NCBI RefSeq assembly: GCF_018613895.1
Contig: NZ_JAGGPH010000009.1
Location: 124,001-188,000 of the forward strand
Source: Curtobacterium sp. ISL-83
GTDB taxonomy: Bacteria; Actinomycetota; Actinomycetes; Actinomycetales; Microbacteriaceae
DNA length: 64,000 bases
Direction of reading: 5' to 3'
This document shows, in pieces, positions 39,561 through 48,326 of the stretch. The notes beneath the pieces were generated by a model that was not told where the DNA came from, did not search any database, and saw only the letters and a list, made by a program, of their open reading frames with translations. The translations under genes were made by a program, and so were the position numbers. The first letter of the stretch is position 1, and each line of letters starts with the position of its first letter.

Positions 39561-40115
39561 ATGCCAGAGCTGCCACTGTTGCGTCGCCTCACCGAGTCCA
39601 TCGAGCACGCGAGCGTGCTCGACAAGGCCGTCGACCTCGACGTGCGTGTCGTGCGTGCGTTCGCCAAGCCGAAGGCCCTGCGGCAGCTGCTGCACGGGGT
39701 CCCCTTCGGGCATCCGCTCCACCCGCTCATGGTGCAGGTGCCGCTCGGTGCCTGGATCTCGGCGGCGGTGCTCGACCTGGTCGGCGGCACGGGCAACGCG
39801 AAGGCCGCTAAGACCCTGGTGGGCGTCGGCATCCTCTCGGCGGGCGGAGCGTCGACCGCGGGGTACGTCGACTGGTCGGAACTCCACCGCGAGCAGCTCC
39901 GCACCGGCTGGGTGCACCAGGCCGTGAACTGGACCGGACTCACCCTCTACGGGCTGTCGTGGATGCAGCGGAAGCGCGGGAACCACGGCGCGGGGAAACT
40001 CCTCGGGTTCGCGGGTCTCGGTGTCGTGGGCATCGGTGGGTACCTCGGCGGACACCTGGCGTACCGGCAGCGCGCTGGCGTCGGGACGCCCGAGCACGTG
40101 CCGTTCGACGACTGA
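39561..40115 (+). CDS. DUF2231 membrane protein
   Basis: A 184-aa protein with about four membrane helices (AWISAAVLDLVGG, TLVGVGILSAGGAST, NWTGLTLYGLSWM, GLGVVGIGGYLGGHLAY). The GVPFGHPLHPLMVQVPLGAW motif is typical of DUF2231, often found beside Rieske or heme proteins. Here no such partner is nearby and the function is unknown. The N-terminal ~50 residues are soluble and charged. Confidence 0.85.
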   Translation: MPELPLLRRLTESIEHASVLDKAVDLDVRVVRAFAKPKALRQLLHGVPFGHPLHPLMVQVPLGAWISAAVLDLVGGTGNAKAAKTLVGVGILSAGGASTAGYVDWSELHREQLRTGWVHQAVNWTGLTLYGLSWMQRKRGNHGAGKLLGFAGLGVVGIGGYLGGHLAYRQRAGVGTPEHVPFDD

Positions 40116-40147
40116 CGCGATCGGGACCCCTGCGCGCCACCGACCGG

Positions 40148-40172
40148 ACACACTGAAACTGGTGTGTAGCAT
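40148..40172 (+). promoter_or_regulatory. Promoter/operator of the two-component efflux cassette
   Basis: ACACAC (40148-40153) and GTGTGT (40162-40167) form an inverted repeat around 8 nt. A -10-like TAGCAT (40167-40172) overlaps it and lies 6 bp before the ATG at 40179, with no ribosome site between. This fits a leaderless transcript and autoregulation by the response regulator. Inference from position only. Confidence 0.5.
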
Positions 40173-40178
40173 GTTGCG

Positions 40179-40832
40179 ATGCGCGTGCTGGTGGTGGACG
40201 ACGAGACGGAGCTCGCTGACCTGATCGCCACGGGGCTGACGCGGCAGGGCTTCGCCGTCGACACCGCGTACCGGGGGGACGACGCCGATGAACTCCTCGC
40301 CGTCAACGACTACGACGTGGTCGTCCTCGATCGGGACGTCCCCGGTCTGCACGGCGACGAGGTGGCACGCCGGCTGTCGGCGCGGGGCGGGACGACCCGG
40401 ATCCTGATGCTCACCGCGGCGGGGTCGCTCGCGGACCGGGTGCACGGCCTCGAGCTCGGTGCCGACGACTACCTGACCAAGCCGTTCGAGTACCCGGAGC
40501 TCGTCGCCCGGGTGCGCGCCCTCGGTCGGCGGAGCACCACCGCGGTGACCCCGGTCCTGGTCCGCGACGACCTGCTGGTCGACTCCAACCGACGCATCGC
40601 GACGCGAGGGGGCCGGCCGCTCGACCTGTCGGCGAAGGAACTCGGGGTGCTCGAGCAACTCCTCCGTGCCGATGGTCGCGTGGTCTCCGCCGAGGAACTC
40701 CTCGAGAAGGTGTGGGACATGAACATCGACCCCTTCACGGCGGCGGTCCGGGTGACGATGTCCAAGCTCCGGAGGAAGCTCGGCGACCCCGACCCGATCC
40801 GGACGGTGCCGGGCGCGGGCTACGCCCTGTGA
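40179..40832 (+). CDS. OmpR/PhoB-type response regulator
   Basis: DNA-binding response regulator, 217 aa. Receiver domain: acidic pocket D7-D8, phospho-acceptor D51 (VVVLDRDVPG), Thr79 region LTAAGS and K101 in TKPF. The winged-helix output domain ends RVTMSKLRRKLGDPDPIRTVPGAGYAL. The stop overlaps the GTG of the sensor kinase. Likely target: the efflux genes directly downstream and its own promoter repeat. Confidence 0.95.
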   Translation: MRVLVVDDETELADLIATGLTRQGFAVDTAYRGDDADELLAVNDYDVVVLDRDVPGLHGDEVARRLSARGGTTRILMLTAAGSLADRVHGLELGADDYLTKPFEYPELVARVRALGRRSTTAVTPVLVRDDLLVDSNRRIATRGGRPLDLSAKELGVLEQLLRADGRVVSAEELLEKVWDMNIDPFTAAVRVTMSKLRRKLGDPDPIRTVPGAGYAL

Positions 40833-42016
40833 GTCGCGGCTGGAGCATCCGCGCCCGGACCGCCGTCGCGTTCGCGGCCGCATCGATGGCCTCGACGACC
40901 GCGGTGCTGGTGTTCGTGAACGTCGCGGCACAGGCGTCGATCGCCCGCGAGTTCGGCGCGGAACCGGGGCGGCTGGCGACGAGTGGGTGGGCGGGTTCCG
41001 GGGCGACGAGCGGGGTGCTCACGCCGGACCCGACGGCCACGCCGACGGCCGGTTCGACGGTCTCCCTGGTGGCGCAGGTCTCGGTGCTGCAGTGGCAGTG
41101 GTCGGCCGTCGGTGTCGCCGCCGCCGGGCTGCTGGCCGGGGTCGTCGGCTGGGTGGTCAGCCGGCGCATGCTCCGCCCGATCGACCGGATCACCCGGACC
41201 ACGAACCGCATCTCGGCGTCGAACCTGCACGAGCGCATCGGCACGGACGGACCCGACGACGAACTCCATCGCTTGGCCGCGACGATCGACGCGCTCCTCG
41301 GGCGGCTCGAGACCGCGTTCCGGAGCCAGCGTCGGTTCGTCGCGCAGGCGTCGCACGAGCTCCGGACGCCGCTCGCAGTGCAGCGGGCGGCGATCCAGAT
41401 CGGTCTGCCGGACGACGCCCGACCCGAGGAGATCCGCGCCGCCCGGGAGCAACTGCTCGAGCACAACCGCCGGACGGAGCACCTCGTCGAGTGTCTGCTC
41501 GTGCTCGCCGAGGCCGAACGCGGGCTCGACGCCCGGCGAGTGCCGCTCGACCTGCCGTCGCTCGGGGACGAGGTGGCGGCGTCCTTCGCGGACGCAGCCC
41601 GCCTGGCGGGCGTGACCATCGCCTGTCGGGCGCACACCGCGCCTCCAGGCCGGACCGTCACCGGCGAGCCCACCCTCGTGCGGCAGCTCCTGCTCAACCT
41701 GGTCGACAACGCTGTCGAGTACAACGAACCGGGCGGATTCGTCCAGGTGACCGTGGACGAGCGTGGGTTCCTGGTGGAGAACTCGGGTCAGGTCGTGCCC
41801 GCCGACGTCGCGGCCACCCTGACCGAGCCGTTCCTGCGGCACGTGGGCGACGGCGTCCGCGGATCCGCCACCCGGCGGCACAGCGGCCTCGGGCTGTCGA
41901 TCGTCGCGGCGGTGGCACGCGCGCACGGGTGGCGGCTGTCGGTCGGACCCCGGACGACGGGTGGCCTGCGCGTGCGGGTGGACGTTTCGCCGGTGCAACC
42001 GACGTCGAACGACTGA
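40829..42016 (+). CDS. Sensor histidine kinase
   Basis: Membrane sensor kinase, 395 aa, partner of the regulator before it. One helix near 10-30, a short extracellular loop of about 60 residues (Thr/Pro rich, no known ligand fold), a second helix and a HAMP domain (SRRMLRPIDRITRTTNRISASNLHERIG). The H-box is RRFVAQASHELRTPLAVQR, followed by the N-box NLVDNAVEYN and the G-box HSGLGLSIVAAVARAHG. The GTG start overlaps the regulator stop. The small loop suggests it senses a membrane or transporter state. Confidence 0.94.
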   Translation: MSRGWSIRARTAVAFAAASMASTTAVLVFVNVAAQASIAREFGAEPGRLATSGWAGSGATSGVLTPDPTATPTAGSTVSLVAQVSVLQWQWSAVGVAAAGLLAGVVGWVVSRRMLRPIDRITRTTNRISASNLHERIGTDGPDDELHRLAATIDALLGRLETAFRSQRRFVAQASHELRTPLAVQRAAIQIGLPDDARPEEIRAAREQLLEHNRRTEHLVECLLVLAEAERGLDARRVPLDLPSLGDEVAASFADAARLAGVTIACRAHTAPPGRTVTGEPTLVRQLLLNLVDNAVEYNEPGGFVQVTVDERGFLVENSGQVVPADVAATLTEPFLRHVGDGVRGSATRRHSGLGLSIVAAVARAHGWRLSVGPRTTGGLRVRVDVSPVQPTSND

Positions 42017-42045
42017 CGAAACAGGCGGTCCGGTGTGCTGGACGC

Positions 42046-42591
42046 ATGCACATCACGACACGAACCACGTCGCACACCGCGACACGCACCACGACACGGA
42101 CCAGGGCCGTCCTGGTGACGGCGATCCTGGCGGCGGTCCTGCCGCTGTCCCTGGCCTCCTGCTCGTCGGACTCCTCCGGTACCACCGCGGCCGAGGCGGT
42201 CAGCGGCGTCGGCACGAGGTGGGGTGCCTGCATGCGCGACGCGGGCTTCGACGTGCAGGACCCGTCGGACGAGATCGTCGAGCGCGGGGCGTACTCCCGG
42301 CCCGAGGGCGTCGACGCAGCGGGCTTCGACACGGCCGCGGCCGGCTGCTCGGAGCAGCTCGGGATCGAGGGCAGCAGCTCCGCCCAGAAGCAGCAGTGGG
42401 CCCGTCAGTACGACCAGGTCGCCTCGTGCGTCCGCGAGCACGGGTACGAGGACTACCCCGAGCAGCAGCCCGGCGCCCTCGACTTCAACCCGTCGAACTA
42501 CCCTCGTGCAGCGGAACCGGGCTTCGAGAAGGTCACCGCGGAGTGCCTGCAGGAGTTCGCGCCCGACACGATCATGCAGGGTGGCAACTGA
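42046..42591 (+). CDS. Cysteine-rich lipoprotein of the efflux cassette
   Basis: A 181-aa lipoprotein: Thr/Arg-rich start, hydrophobic stretch AVLVTAILAAVLPLSLASC, lipidated Cys39. Four more cysteines follow. Two share a repeated motif: WGACMRDAGFDVQDP and VASCVREHGYEDYPE, pattern C-(M/V)-R-(D/E)-x-G, suggesting an internal duplication. I recall similar C-M-R-x-x-G lipoproteins beside MacB-type exporters in actinobacteria, but cannot check this. It lies between the kinase and the adaptor, 29 bp after the kinase. It may be an outer-face accessory or ligand-binding subunit of the exporter. Confidence 0.8.
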   Translation: MHITTRTTSHTATRTTTRTRAVLVTAILAAVLPLSLASCSSDSSGTTAAEAVSGVGTRWGACMRDAGFDVQDPSDEIVERGAYSRPEGVDAAGFDTAAAGCSEQLGIEGSSSAQKQQWARQYDQVASCVREHGYEDYPEQQPGALDFNPSNYPRAAEPGFEKVTAECLQEFAPDTIMQGGN

Positions 42592-42622
42592 TGGCGTGCT
42601 CCCGACGGGCGGAGCGCGCCCG

Positions 42623-43708
42623 ATGAGCGGGATGGGGCGCCGGCGCGCTGTCATCGCGGTGCTCTGCGTCACCGGGGTGGCCGCGGCCGGTGTCGGCACG
42701 TGGGCCGTCCTCGACGCTCCGTGGTCGTCAGCCGCTGCAGCGGACACCGAACGGTCCGCGGCCGCTCCCGCCCGCGCGACCGCCCCGGTCACGAAGGGTG
42801 CGCTGGCGGACACGAAGGTGTTCGCGGGGGTGCTCGGGTACGGGGCGGCGTCCGGGGTCGCCGGCGTCGCGTCGGGCACACTGACCTGGTTGCCGCAGCC
42901 GGGAGACGTGATCCACCGGGACGAGCCGGTCTACGCGGTCGACGAACGGGCCGTCCGCTCGATGCACGGGACCACGCCGATGTGGCGCGACCTCGCGGTC
43001 GGGACGACGGGCGCCGACGTGCTGCAGCTCAACGAGAACCTCGCCGCCCTCGGGTACGACGTGTCCGTGGACCGGGTCTTCGGGAAGCGCACGCTCGCGG
43101 CCGTCGAACGCTGGCAGCGGGACCGCGACCACACCGTCACCGGGGTGCTCACGAAGGACGACGTCGTGTTCCTCGACGGTGACGTCCGCGTCGAGTCGGC
43201 GCCGGGGACCCTCGGGCAACCGGTGGACGGCGACGTTCTGACGGTGACGAGCACGAAGCAGGTCGTCACCGCGACCGTGCCCCAGCGTGACGCCGGACGC
43301 CTGGCCGTCGGCACCGCCGTGCGGCTGCTCGTGAACGGGACCGGCGACCCCGTCGACGGCACGGTCACCGATGCCGAGCCGGCGACGACGGAGCAGAACG
43401 GTGAGGTCGTGAACGTCACCGTGTCGTTCAACGCGGGTCGGCGGACGCTGCCCACCGCGGCGTCCGTGCGGGTCGAGGCGGTCGGGCAGACCCAGGACGG
43501 CATCCTGTCGGTCCCCGTCGCCGCGCTCGTCGCCGCCTCGGCGTCGGCGTCGGCGTCGGGGTCGGGGTCGTCGGGGTTCGCGGTCGACGTCGTCCGGCGT
43601 GACGGCACGACCAAGCGCGTCCCGGTCACCGTCGGGCTCGTGGCGGACGGTCGAGCCGCCGTCACCGGCGACGTCCACGCCGGTGACCGGGTGGTGGTGC
43701 CGTCGTGA
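42623..43708 (+). CDS. Efflux adaptor with peptidoglycan-binding domain
   Basis: A 361-aa membrane-anchored adaptor (MacA/HlyD-like). One N-terminal helix (AVIAVLCVTGVAAAGVGTWAV), then a lipoyl/barrel-sandwich part interrupted by a PG_binding_1 domain (VGTTGADVLQLNENLAALGYDVSVDRVFGKRTLAAVERWQ). The beta-barrel and C-terminal membrane-proximal domain follow. The insertion of a wall-binding domain in the hairpin position is typical of Gram-positive adaptors. ATG 42623 is preceded by GGAG with 8 nt spacing. Near the end, a hexanucleotide repeat encodes SASASASGSGSSG. The stop overlaps the ATPase GTG. Confidence 0.88.
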   Translation: MSGMGRRRAVIAVLCVTGVAAAGVGTWAVLDAPWSSAAAADTERSAAAPARATAPVTKGALADTKVFAGVLGYGAASGVAGVASGTLTWLPQPGDVIHRDEPVYAVDERAVRSMHGTTPMWRDLAVGTTGADVLQLNENLAALGYDVSVDRVFGKRTLAAVERWQRDRDHTVTGVLTKDDVVFLDGDVRVESAPGTLGQPVDGDVLTVTSTKQVVTATVPQRDAGRLAVGTAVRLLVNGTGDPVDGTVTDAEPATTEQNGEVVNVTVSFNAGRRTLPTAASVRVEAVGQTQDGILSVPVAALVAASASASASGSGSSGFAVDVVRRDGTTKRVPVTVGLVADGRAAVTGDVHAGDRVVVPS

Positions 43709-44454
43709 CCGCGTCGGCTCCGGACCGCGCGGTGCTCGCGCTGCACGAGGTGGTGAAGACCTACGGCGACGTCGGCGCGCTGCGCGGCGTGACGCTCGAG
43801 GTGGCGGCCGGGGAGCTCGTCGCGGTGGTCGGTCCGTCCGGCTCCGGCAAGTCGACGATGCTCAACGTCATCGGCACGCTCGACCGGCCGACCTCGGGCA
43901 CCGTGACGATCGCGGGCAACGACGTCGGCAGCATGTCCGATGACGCCCTGTCCGCGCTGCGTGCCGAGCACATCGGGTTCGTGTTCCAGCACTTCCACCT
44001 GCAGGCCGGCGCGACGGCGGCGGAGAACGTCGCGGACGGGCTGCTCTACGCGGGCGTCGGCCGCCGCGCGCGACGGGAACGCGCCGTCGTGGCGCTCGAG
44101 CGGGTCGGCCTCGGCCACCGGGTCGACCACCGACCGCACCAGCTCTCCGGTGGCGAGCGGCAACGGGTGGCCATCGCACGCGCGATCGTCGGCGACCCGA
44201 CGATCCTGCTCGCCGACGAGCCGACCGGGGCCCTGGACACGGCGTCGGGCGCGACGATCCTCGCGCTCCTGCGTGCCCTCAACGACGCGGGCACCACCGT
44301 GCTCGTGATCACGCACGACCTGGAACTAGCCGCGTCGCTGCCCCGGCAGGTCCGGATGCGGGACGGGTTGGTCGCCGAGGACTCCGCGGCACGGGACGGC
44401 GCGGTCGGCTCCGGTGCCCGAGCGCTCGCCGATGCGATCGGGTCCGCGGCGTGA
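43705..44454 (+). CDS. ABC exporter ATPase, MacB/LolD type
   Basis: A 249-aa nucleotide-binding subunit. Walker [11 protein letters not shown]-loop in [18 protein letters not shown], signature [15 protein letters not shown], Walker [14 protein letters not shown]-loop VITHD. This set is characteristic of the MacB/LolD/FtsE group. GTG start overlapping the adaptor stop; the end overlaps the permease GTG. It powers the mechanotransmission-type exporter formed with the next gene. Confidence 0.96.
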   Translation: MTASAPDRAVLALHEVVKTYGDVGALRGVTLEVAAGELVAVVGPSGSGKSTMLNVIGTLDRPTSGTVTIAGNDVGSMSDDALSALRAEHIGFVFQHFHLQAGATAAENVADGLLYAGVGRRARRERAVVALERVGLGHRVDHRPHQLSGGERQRVAIARAIVGDPTILLADEPTGALDTASGATILALLRALNDAGTTVLVITHDLELAASLPRQVRMRDGLVAEDSAARDGAVGSGARALADAIGSAA

Positions 44455-45653
44455 GCGCGGGCAGCGGGACCGCCCGTCGCACGCTCGGGAGCGCTGACCT
44501 GTTCCGGCTCGGTGTCTTCGGCCTCCGGACCCGGCCCGGTCGGGTGGTGCTGTCCGCACTCGGGATCGCGATCGGCATCGCGGCGATGATCGCCGTGGTC
44601 GGGATCTCCACCTCGAACAAGGCGGCGCTCGATCGGGTGCTCGACGCGCTGGGCACGAACGTGCTGACGACGACCGAGGCCCAGGGGTTCAGCGACGTCC
44701 CACCCCTGCCGACGACGGCGGTCGACTCGGCGCGGCGGCAGGACGTCGTCGAGGCGGCCGCCGGGGTCGGGACGGTGACGGACGCCCGCGTGTACCGGAA
44801 CCCGTTCGTCCCGCCGACCGAGACGAAGGGCATCGGGGTGATGGCCGTGCAGGGGGACGTCCCCGGCGTGCTCGGTGGCGAGGTCGTGTCGGGGCGCTGG
44901 ATCGACGGCGCCACGGACGTGCCCGCCCAGGTCGTCCTCGGCGCGACGGCCGCCAGGAGCCTCGGCGTCGAGGAGATCGGTGCGGACACGAGGGTGTGGA
45001 TCGGTGGACAGTGGGTGCAGGTCGTCGGGGTGCTCGGATCGCTGGCGCTCGCGGACGACCTGGACAACCAGGTGTTCGTCCCACCGGGCCTCGCCGGGTC
45101 GCTCGGGTACGACGGGCACCCGACCGCGGTGTACACCCGGGTGGACCCGGACCGGGTCGCGCCGGCACGGGACGTCCTGGCGCGGGCGATCAGCCCGGCG
45201 CACCCGCAGGACGTCGGCGTGACGCGACCCTCCGACGCCCTCGCCGCGAAGAACGCCACCGACGACTCGTTCACCGGGCTCCTGGTGGGGATCGGCGGCG
45301 TCGCGCTGCTGGTCGGTGGCATCGGGGTCGCGAACACGATGGTGATCACCGTGCTCGAACGACGTGCAGAGGTCGGTGTCCGGCGCGCGCTCGGTGCCCG
45401 GCGGCGGAACATCCGGGACCAGTTCCTCGTGGAGTCCCTGCTGCTGTCGTTCCTCGGTGGTGTCGCGGGCGTCGTGATCGGGTCGGGCGTGACGATCGCG
45501 TTCGCACTGGTCCAGGGCTGGCCGGTGGCGATCCCGCTGTGGGCGATCGCCGGCGGACTCGGGTCCACCGTCCTGATCGGTGGCGTCTCGGGGCTGTACC
45601 CGGCGGCGCGCGCCGCGCGGATCCCGCCGACGAGCGCGTTGGCGGCGGTCTGA
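44451..45653 (+). CDS. ABC exporter permease, MacB/FtsX type
   Basis: A 400-aa permease. The first helix is [21 protein letters not shown], followed by a large extracellular MacB_PCD domain and three C-terminal helices of the FtsX fold ([23 protein letters not shown], then [19 protein letters not shown]). GTG 44451 overlaps the ATPase stop. With adaptor and ATPase it should export an antimicrobial, peptide or lipid; the substrate is unknown. The operon is closed by the palindrome at 45689-45737. Confidence 0.94.
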   Translation: MSAGSGTARRTLGSADLFRLGVFGLRTRPGRVVLSALGIAIGIAAMIAVVGISTSNKAALDRVLDALGTNVLTTTEAQGFSDVPPLPTTAVDSARRQDVVEAAAGVGTVTDARVYRNPFVPPTETKGIGVMAVQGDVPGVLGGEVVSGRWIDGATDVPAQVVLGATAARSLGVEEIGADTRVWIGGQWVQVVGVLGSLALADDLDNQVFVPPGLAGSLGYDGHPTAVYTRVDPDRVAPARDVLARAISPAHPQDVGVTRPSDALAAKNATDDSFTGLLVGIGGVALLVGGIGVANTMVITVLERRAEVGVRRALGARRRNIRDQFLVESLLLSFLGGVAGVVIGSGVTIAFALVQGWPVAIPLWAIAGGLGSTVLIGGVSGLYPAARAARIPPTSALAAV

Positions 45654-45947
45654 CGGGACCGCCCGGACACGACCACCCGGAGGCGACCGCCTGGAGGCGC
45701 GGTGCCGGTTCTCGGGACCGGCACCGCGCCTCCAGGCCGACCGCACGGAAACGGGCGCTGATCATGCCTGGTCATGACCAGCGCGTCAAGTGGTCTGCGT
45801 GTTCTGTTCCACATCCGTGATCCCGCAGAAACACGCGGATCACACGCCTCCACGAGGTGTCGATTGGTGGTTGACAACCCGGGGTCGAAGGTCTTCACTT
45901 GCCAATACGCAACGTCCTTTCATAAAGGTCGGACCAAGGGAGTCAAC
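45654..45947. other. Intergenic region with palindrome and promoter of the sugar ABC operon
   Basis: 294 bp without a gene. It holds the palindrome at 45689-45737 and, further on, a candidate promoter for the importer: -35 TTGACA (45871-45876), 17-bp spacer, weak -10 TTCACT (45894-45899). A small CCTTT-cat-AAAGG hairpin follows at 45916-45928, just before the AGGGAG ribosome site. Confidence 0.5.
45689..45737. repeat. GGAGGC/GCCTCC palindrome after the efflux operon
   Basis: Perfect 21-bp arms (45689-45709, starting GCCTGGAGGCGCGGTGCC; 45717-45737) with a 7-nt loop (TCTCGGG class, like the clpB copy). It lies 36 bp after the permease stop and can act as terminator. Confidence 0.85.
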
Positions 45948-47273
45948 GTGACACGCACGCGTTTCGCCGCACTCGGTGCGCTCGCCCTCGCAGGCGCGCT
46001 CGCCCTCACCGGGTGCTCCGCCGGGAGCAATGCCGCTTCCGGTGGCGGCACGAAGGCCATCGGGACACCCGATGGCAAGGGCAAGACCATCACCGTCTGG
46101 ATCATGAACGGCGACCTCAGCCCGAAGATCCTCGACGTCGCCGAGAAGCAGTTCACCAAGGCCACCGGCGCCAAGGTGAAGCTGCAGCTCCAGCAGTGGG
46201 ACGGCATCACCACGAAGCTGACCACCGCGCTCGCCCAGCAGGACGCACCGGACGTCGTCGACCTCGGCAACACGCAGGTGCCGGTGTACGCGGCGACCGG
46301 CGGCCTGGCCGACCTCAGCCCCTACAAGAAGGAGCTCGCGGACGGGCAGACCTGGCTCTCCGGGCTCGAGGGCCCGGCGACGGTCGACGGCAAGCTCTAC
46401 GGAGCCCCGCTGTTCGCCGGCAACCGCGCCGTCATCTACAACAAGAAGACCTGGGCGGACGCCGGGGTCACCGGGACGCCGACGACGTACGACGAACTGC
46501 TGCAGGACCTCGACAAGGTCAAGGCGGCGAACCCGCGTCAGGACTTCTCGACCTTCTACATGCCCGGGCAGTACTGGTACGCCGGGCTGCAGTGGGTGTG
46601 GGACGCCGGCGGGACGATCGCGACCGAGAAGGGCGGCAAGTGGACCGGGGGGCTCGACTCCGCCGACGCCGTGAAGGGGCTCACCGCCTGGAAGGACTTC
46701 CAGAACAAGTACTCGGCGAAGTCCACGCAGGACATCAACACCGACAAGCCGGCCGAGTCCGACATCTTCGCCCAGGGCAACACCTCGGCGATCCTCGGGT
46801 CGGCGTGGGAGATCGGTTCGATCACCACGGCCAAGCCCGCGCTGAAGGACCAGATCGGCACGTTCGCGATGCCGTCGCAGACCGCGGGCAAGACGCAGCC
46901 GGTGTTCCTCGGCGGCTCGGACCTCGGCATCCCGGCGAAGTCGCAGAACCAGGAGCTCGCGCGGTACTACATGAAGATCCTCACCTCGAAGAAGTTCCAG
47001 CAGGAGCAGGTCTTCGGCGTGGACGGGTGGGAGCCGAACTCGACCGGGCTGCTGTCGACCGTCGCCGGTGACGTCGACCCGCTGCACAAGCCGTACTTCG
47101 CAGCAGCGTCAACGAGCCGCCCGACGCCGGCGACCCCGGGGTGGGCGACGATCGAGGGGGACTCGTCCTTCCAGTCGATGTTCGCCGACATCGCGACCGG
47201 CCGGAAGACGCCGCAGCAATCGGCCGAGGGCTTCTCGAAGCACCTCACGACGGCGCTGAACGCGCAGCAGTAG
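45948..47273 (+). CDS. Sugar ABC transporter substrate-binding lipoprotein
   Basis: A 441-aa family 1 (MalE/UgpB-like) binding protein. GTG 45948 after AGGGAG gives a 23-residue lipoprotein signal ending LALTGC (Cys23). The mature part has TVWIMNGDLSPKILDVAEKQF, QQDAPDVVDLGNTQVPVYAATGGLADL and NKKTWADAGVTGTPTTYDELL, all typical of this family, which binds oligosaccharides or polyols. First gene of a three-gene importer without its own ATPase, which usually means a shared MsiK-type ATPase. The fructose genes downstream do not fix the ligand. Confidence 0.94.
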   Translation: MTRTRFAALGALALAGALALTGCSAGSNAASGGGTKAIGTPDGKGKTITVWIMNGDLSPKILDVAEKQFTKATGAKVKLQLQQWDGITTKLTTALAQQDAPDVVDLGNTQVPVYAATGGLADLSPYKKELADGQTWLSGLEGPATVDGKLYGAPLFAGNRAVIYNKKTWADAGVTGTPTTYDELLQDLDKVKAANPRQDFSTFYMPGQYWYAGLQWVWDAGGTIATEKGGKWTGGLDSADAVKGLTAWKDFQNKYSAKSTQDINTDKPAESDIFAQGNTSAILGSAWEIGSITTAKPALKDQIGTFAMPSQTAGKTQPVFLGGSDLGIPAKSQNQELARYYMKILTSKKFQQEQVFGVDGWEPNSTGLLSTVAGDVDPLHKPYFAAASTSRPTPATPGWATIEGDSSFQSMFADIATGRKTPQQSAEGFSKHLTTALNAQQ

Positions 47274-47276
47274 TCG

Positions 47277-48326
47277 ATGACCTCGACTGCTTCCACGGAG
47301 ACCGGCTCGGCGGACCTCGCCGGGCCGGTCTCCGGCGGCACGTCCGGCTCCCGCACGCGGAGCCCGCGGGTGGCATCGGGGACGGGCCTGCCCCCGGGTG
47401 GGACGGGCGGGCGGGCGCCGCGCCGACGCTCCCCGATGGCGTCCCGCGCGCCGCTCGTGCTGTTCGCGCCGGCCGCCCTGCTCCTGCTCGCGCTGGTCGT
47501 CTACCCGCTCGTGCGGCTGATCGTCATCTCGTTCCAGGACTACGGCCTGCGGGCGATCTTCACCGGGCAGGCCGGGTTCGCGGGCTTCACGAACTACACG
47601 AACGTGCTGGCCGACGGCAGCTTCTGGCCGGTGATCCTGCGGACGATCGTCGTCACGGGGTCGATGGTCCTCGGCACGATCGTGATCGGCATGGCGGTGT
47701 CCCAGCTGCTCACCCGCCTCGGCACGGCCATGCGCACGGTCGTCAGCGTCGTGCTCGTGCTCGCCTGGGCGATGCCGAACGTGGCGTCGAGCCTGGTGTG
47801 GCAGTGGCTCTTCCAGCCGTTCTACGGCGTGCTCAACTGGCTCATCACGCAGCTGCGCGCCTTCGGCGACCACACCCAGGACAACTGGGCGTCGCACCCC
47901 GGGCAGGCGTACACGATCGTGCTCACGCTCGTGATCTGGCAGGCCGTGCCGTTCGTCGCGCTCACGCTCTACGCGGCGCAGTCGCAGATCGCGCCGGAGT
48001 ACTACGAGGCCGGGTCGCTCGACGGGGCCACGACGTGGACGATGTACCGGGCGATCACGCTGCCCGCGCTCGCGCCGACGCTGCTGCTCGTCACGATCCT
48101 GTCCGTGATCTGGGACTTCAACGTCTTCAACCAGATCTGGCTGCTCACCCGCGGCGGTCCGGTGGACGCGACCCTCACCCTGGGCATCTGGACGTTCGTG
48201 AAGTCCTTCGTGTCGAACGCGTACGGGCAGGGCGCCGCCATCGCGGTGATCTCCACCGTCATCCTCGGCGCACTCACCAGCTACTACATCCGACGGCTCG
48301 TCCTGAGCGGGGAGGAGGACCTGTGA
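47277..48326 (+). CDS. Sugar ABC transporter permease (MalF/UgpA type)
   Basis: A 349-aa membrane subunit. The first ~55 residues are a low-complexity cytoplasmic tail rich in Ser, Gly, Arg. Six helices follow, starting APLVLFAPAALLLLALVVYPL. The EAA loop is YYEAGSLDGATTWTMYRAITLPALAPTLLL. It starts 3 bp after the binding protein and overlaps the next permease by 4 bp. ATG 47450 would give a protein without the tail; I keep 47277 for its tight spacing. Confidence 0.92.
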   Translation: MTSTASTETGSADLAGPVSGGTSGSRTRSPRVASGTGLPPGGTGGRAPRRRSPMASRAPLVLFAPAALLLLALVVYPLVRLIVISFQDYGLRAIFTGQAGFAGFTNYTNVLADGSFWPVILRTIVVTGSMVLGTIVIGMAVSQLLTRLGTAMRTVVSVVLVLAWAMPNVASSLVWQWLFQPFYGVLNWLITQLRAFGDHTQDNWASHPGQAYTIVLTLVIWQAVPFVALTLYAAQSQIAPEYYEAGSLDGATTWTMYRAITLPALAPTLLLVTILSVIWDFNVFNQIWLLTRGGPVDATLTLGIWTFVKSFVSNAYGQGAAIAVISTVILGALTSYYIRRLVLSGEEDL

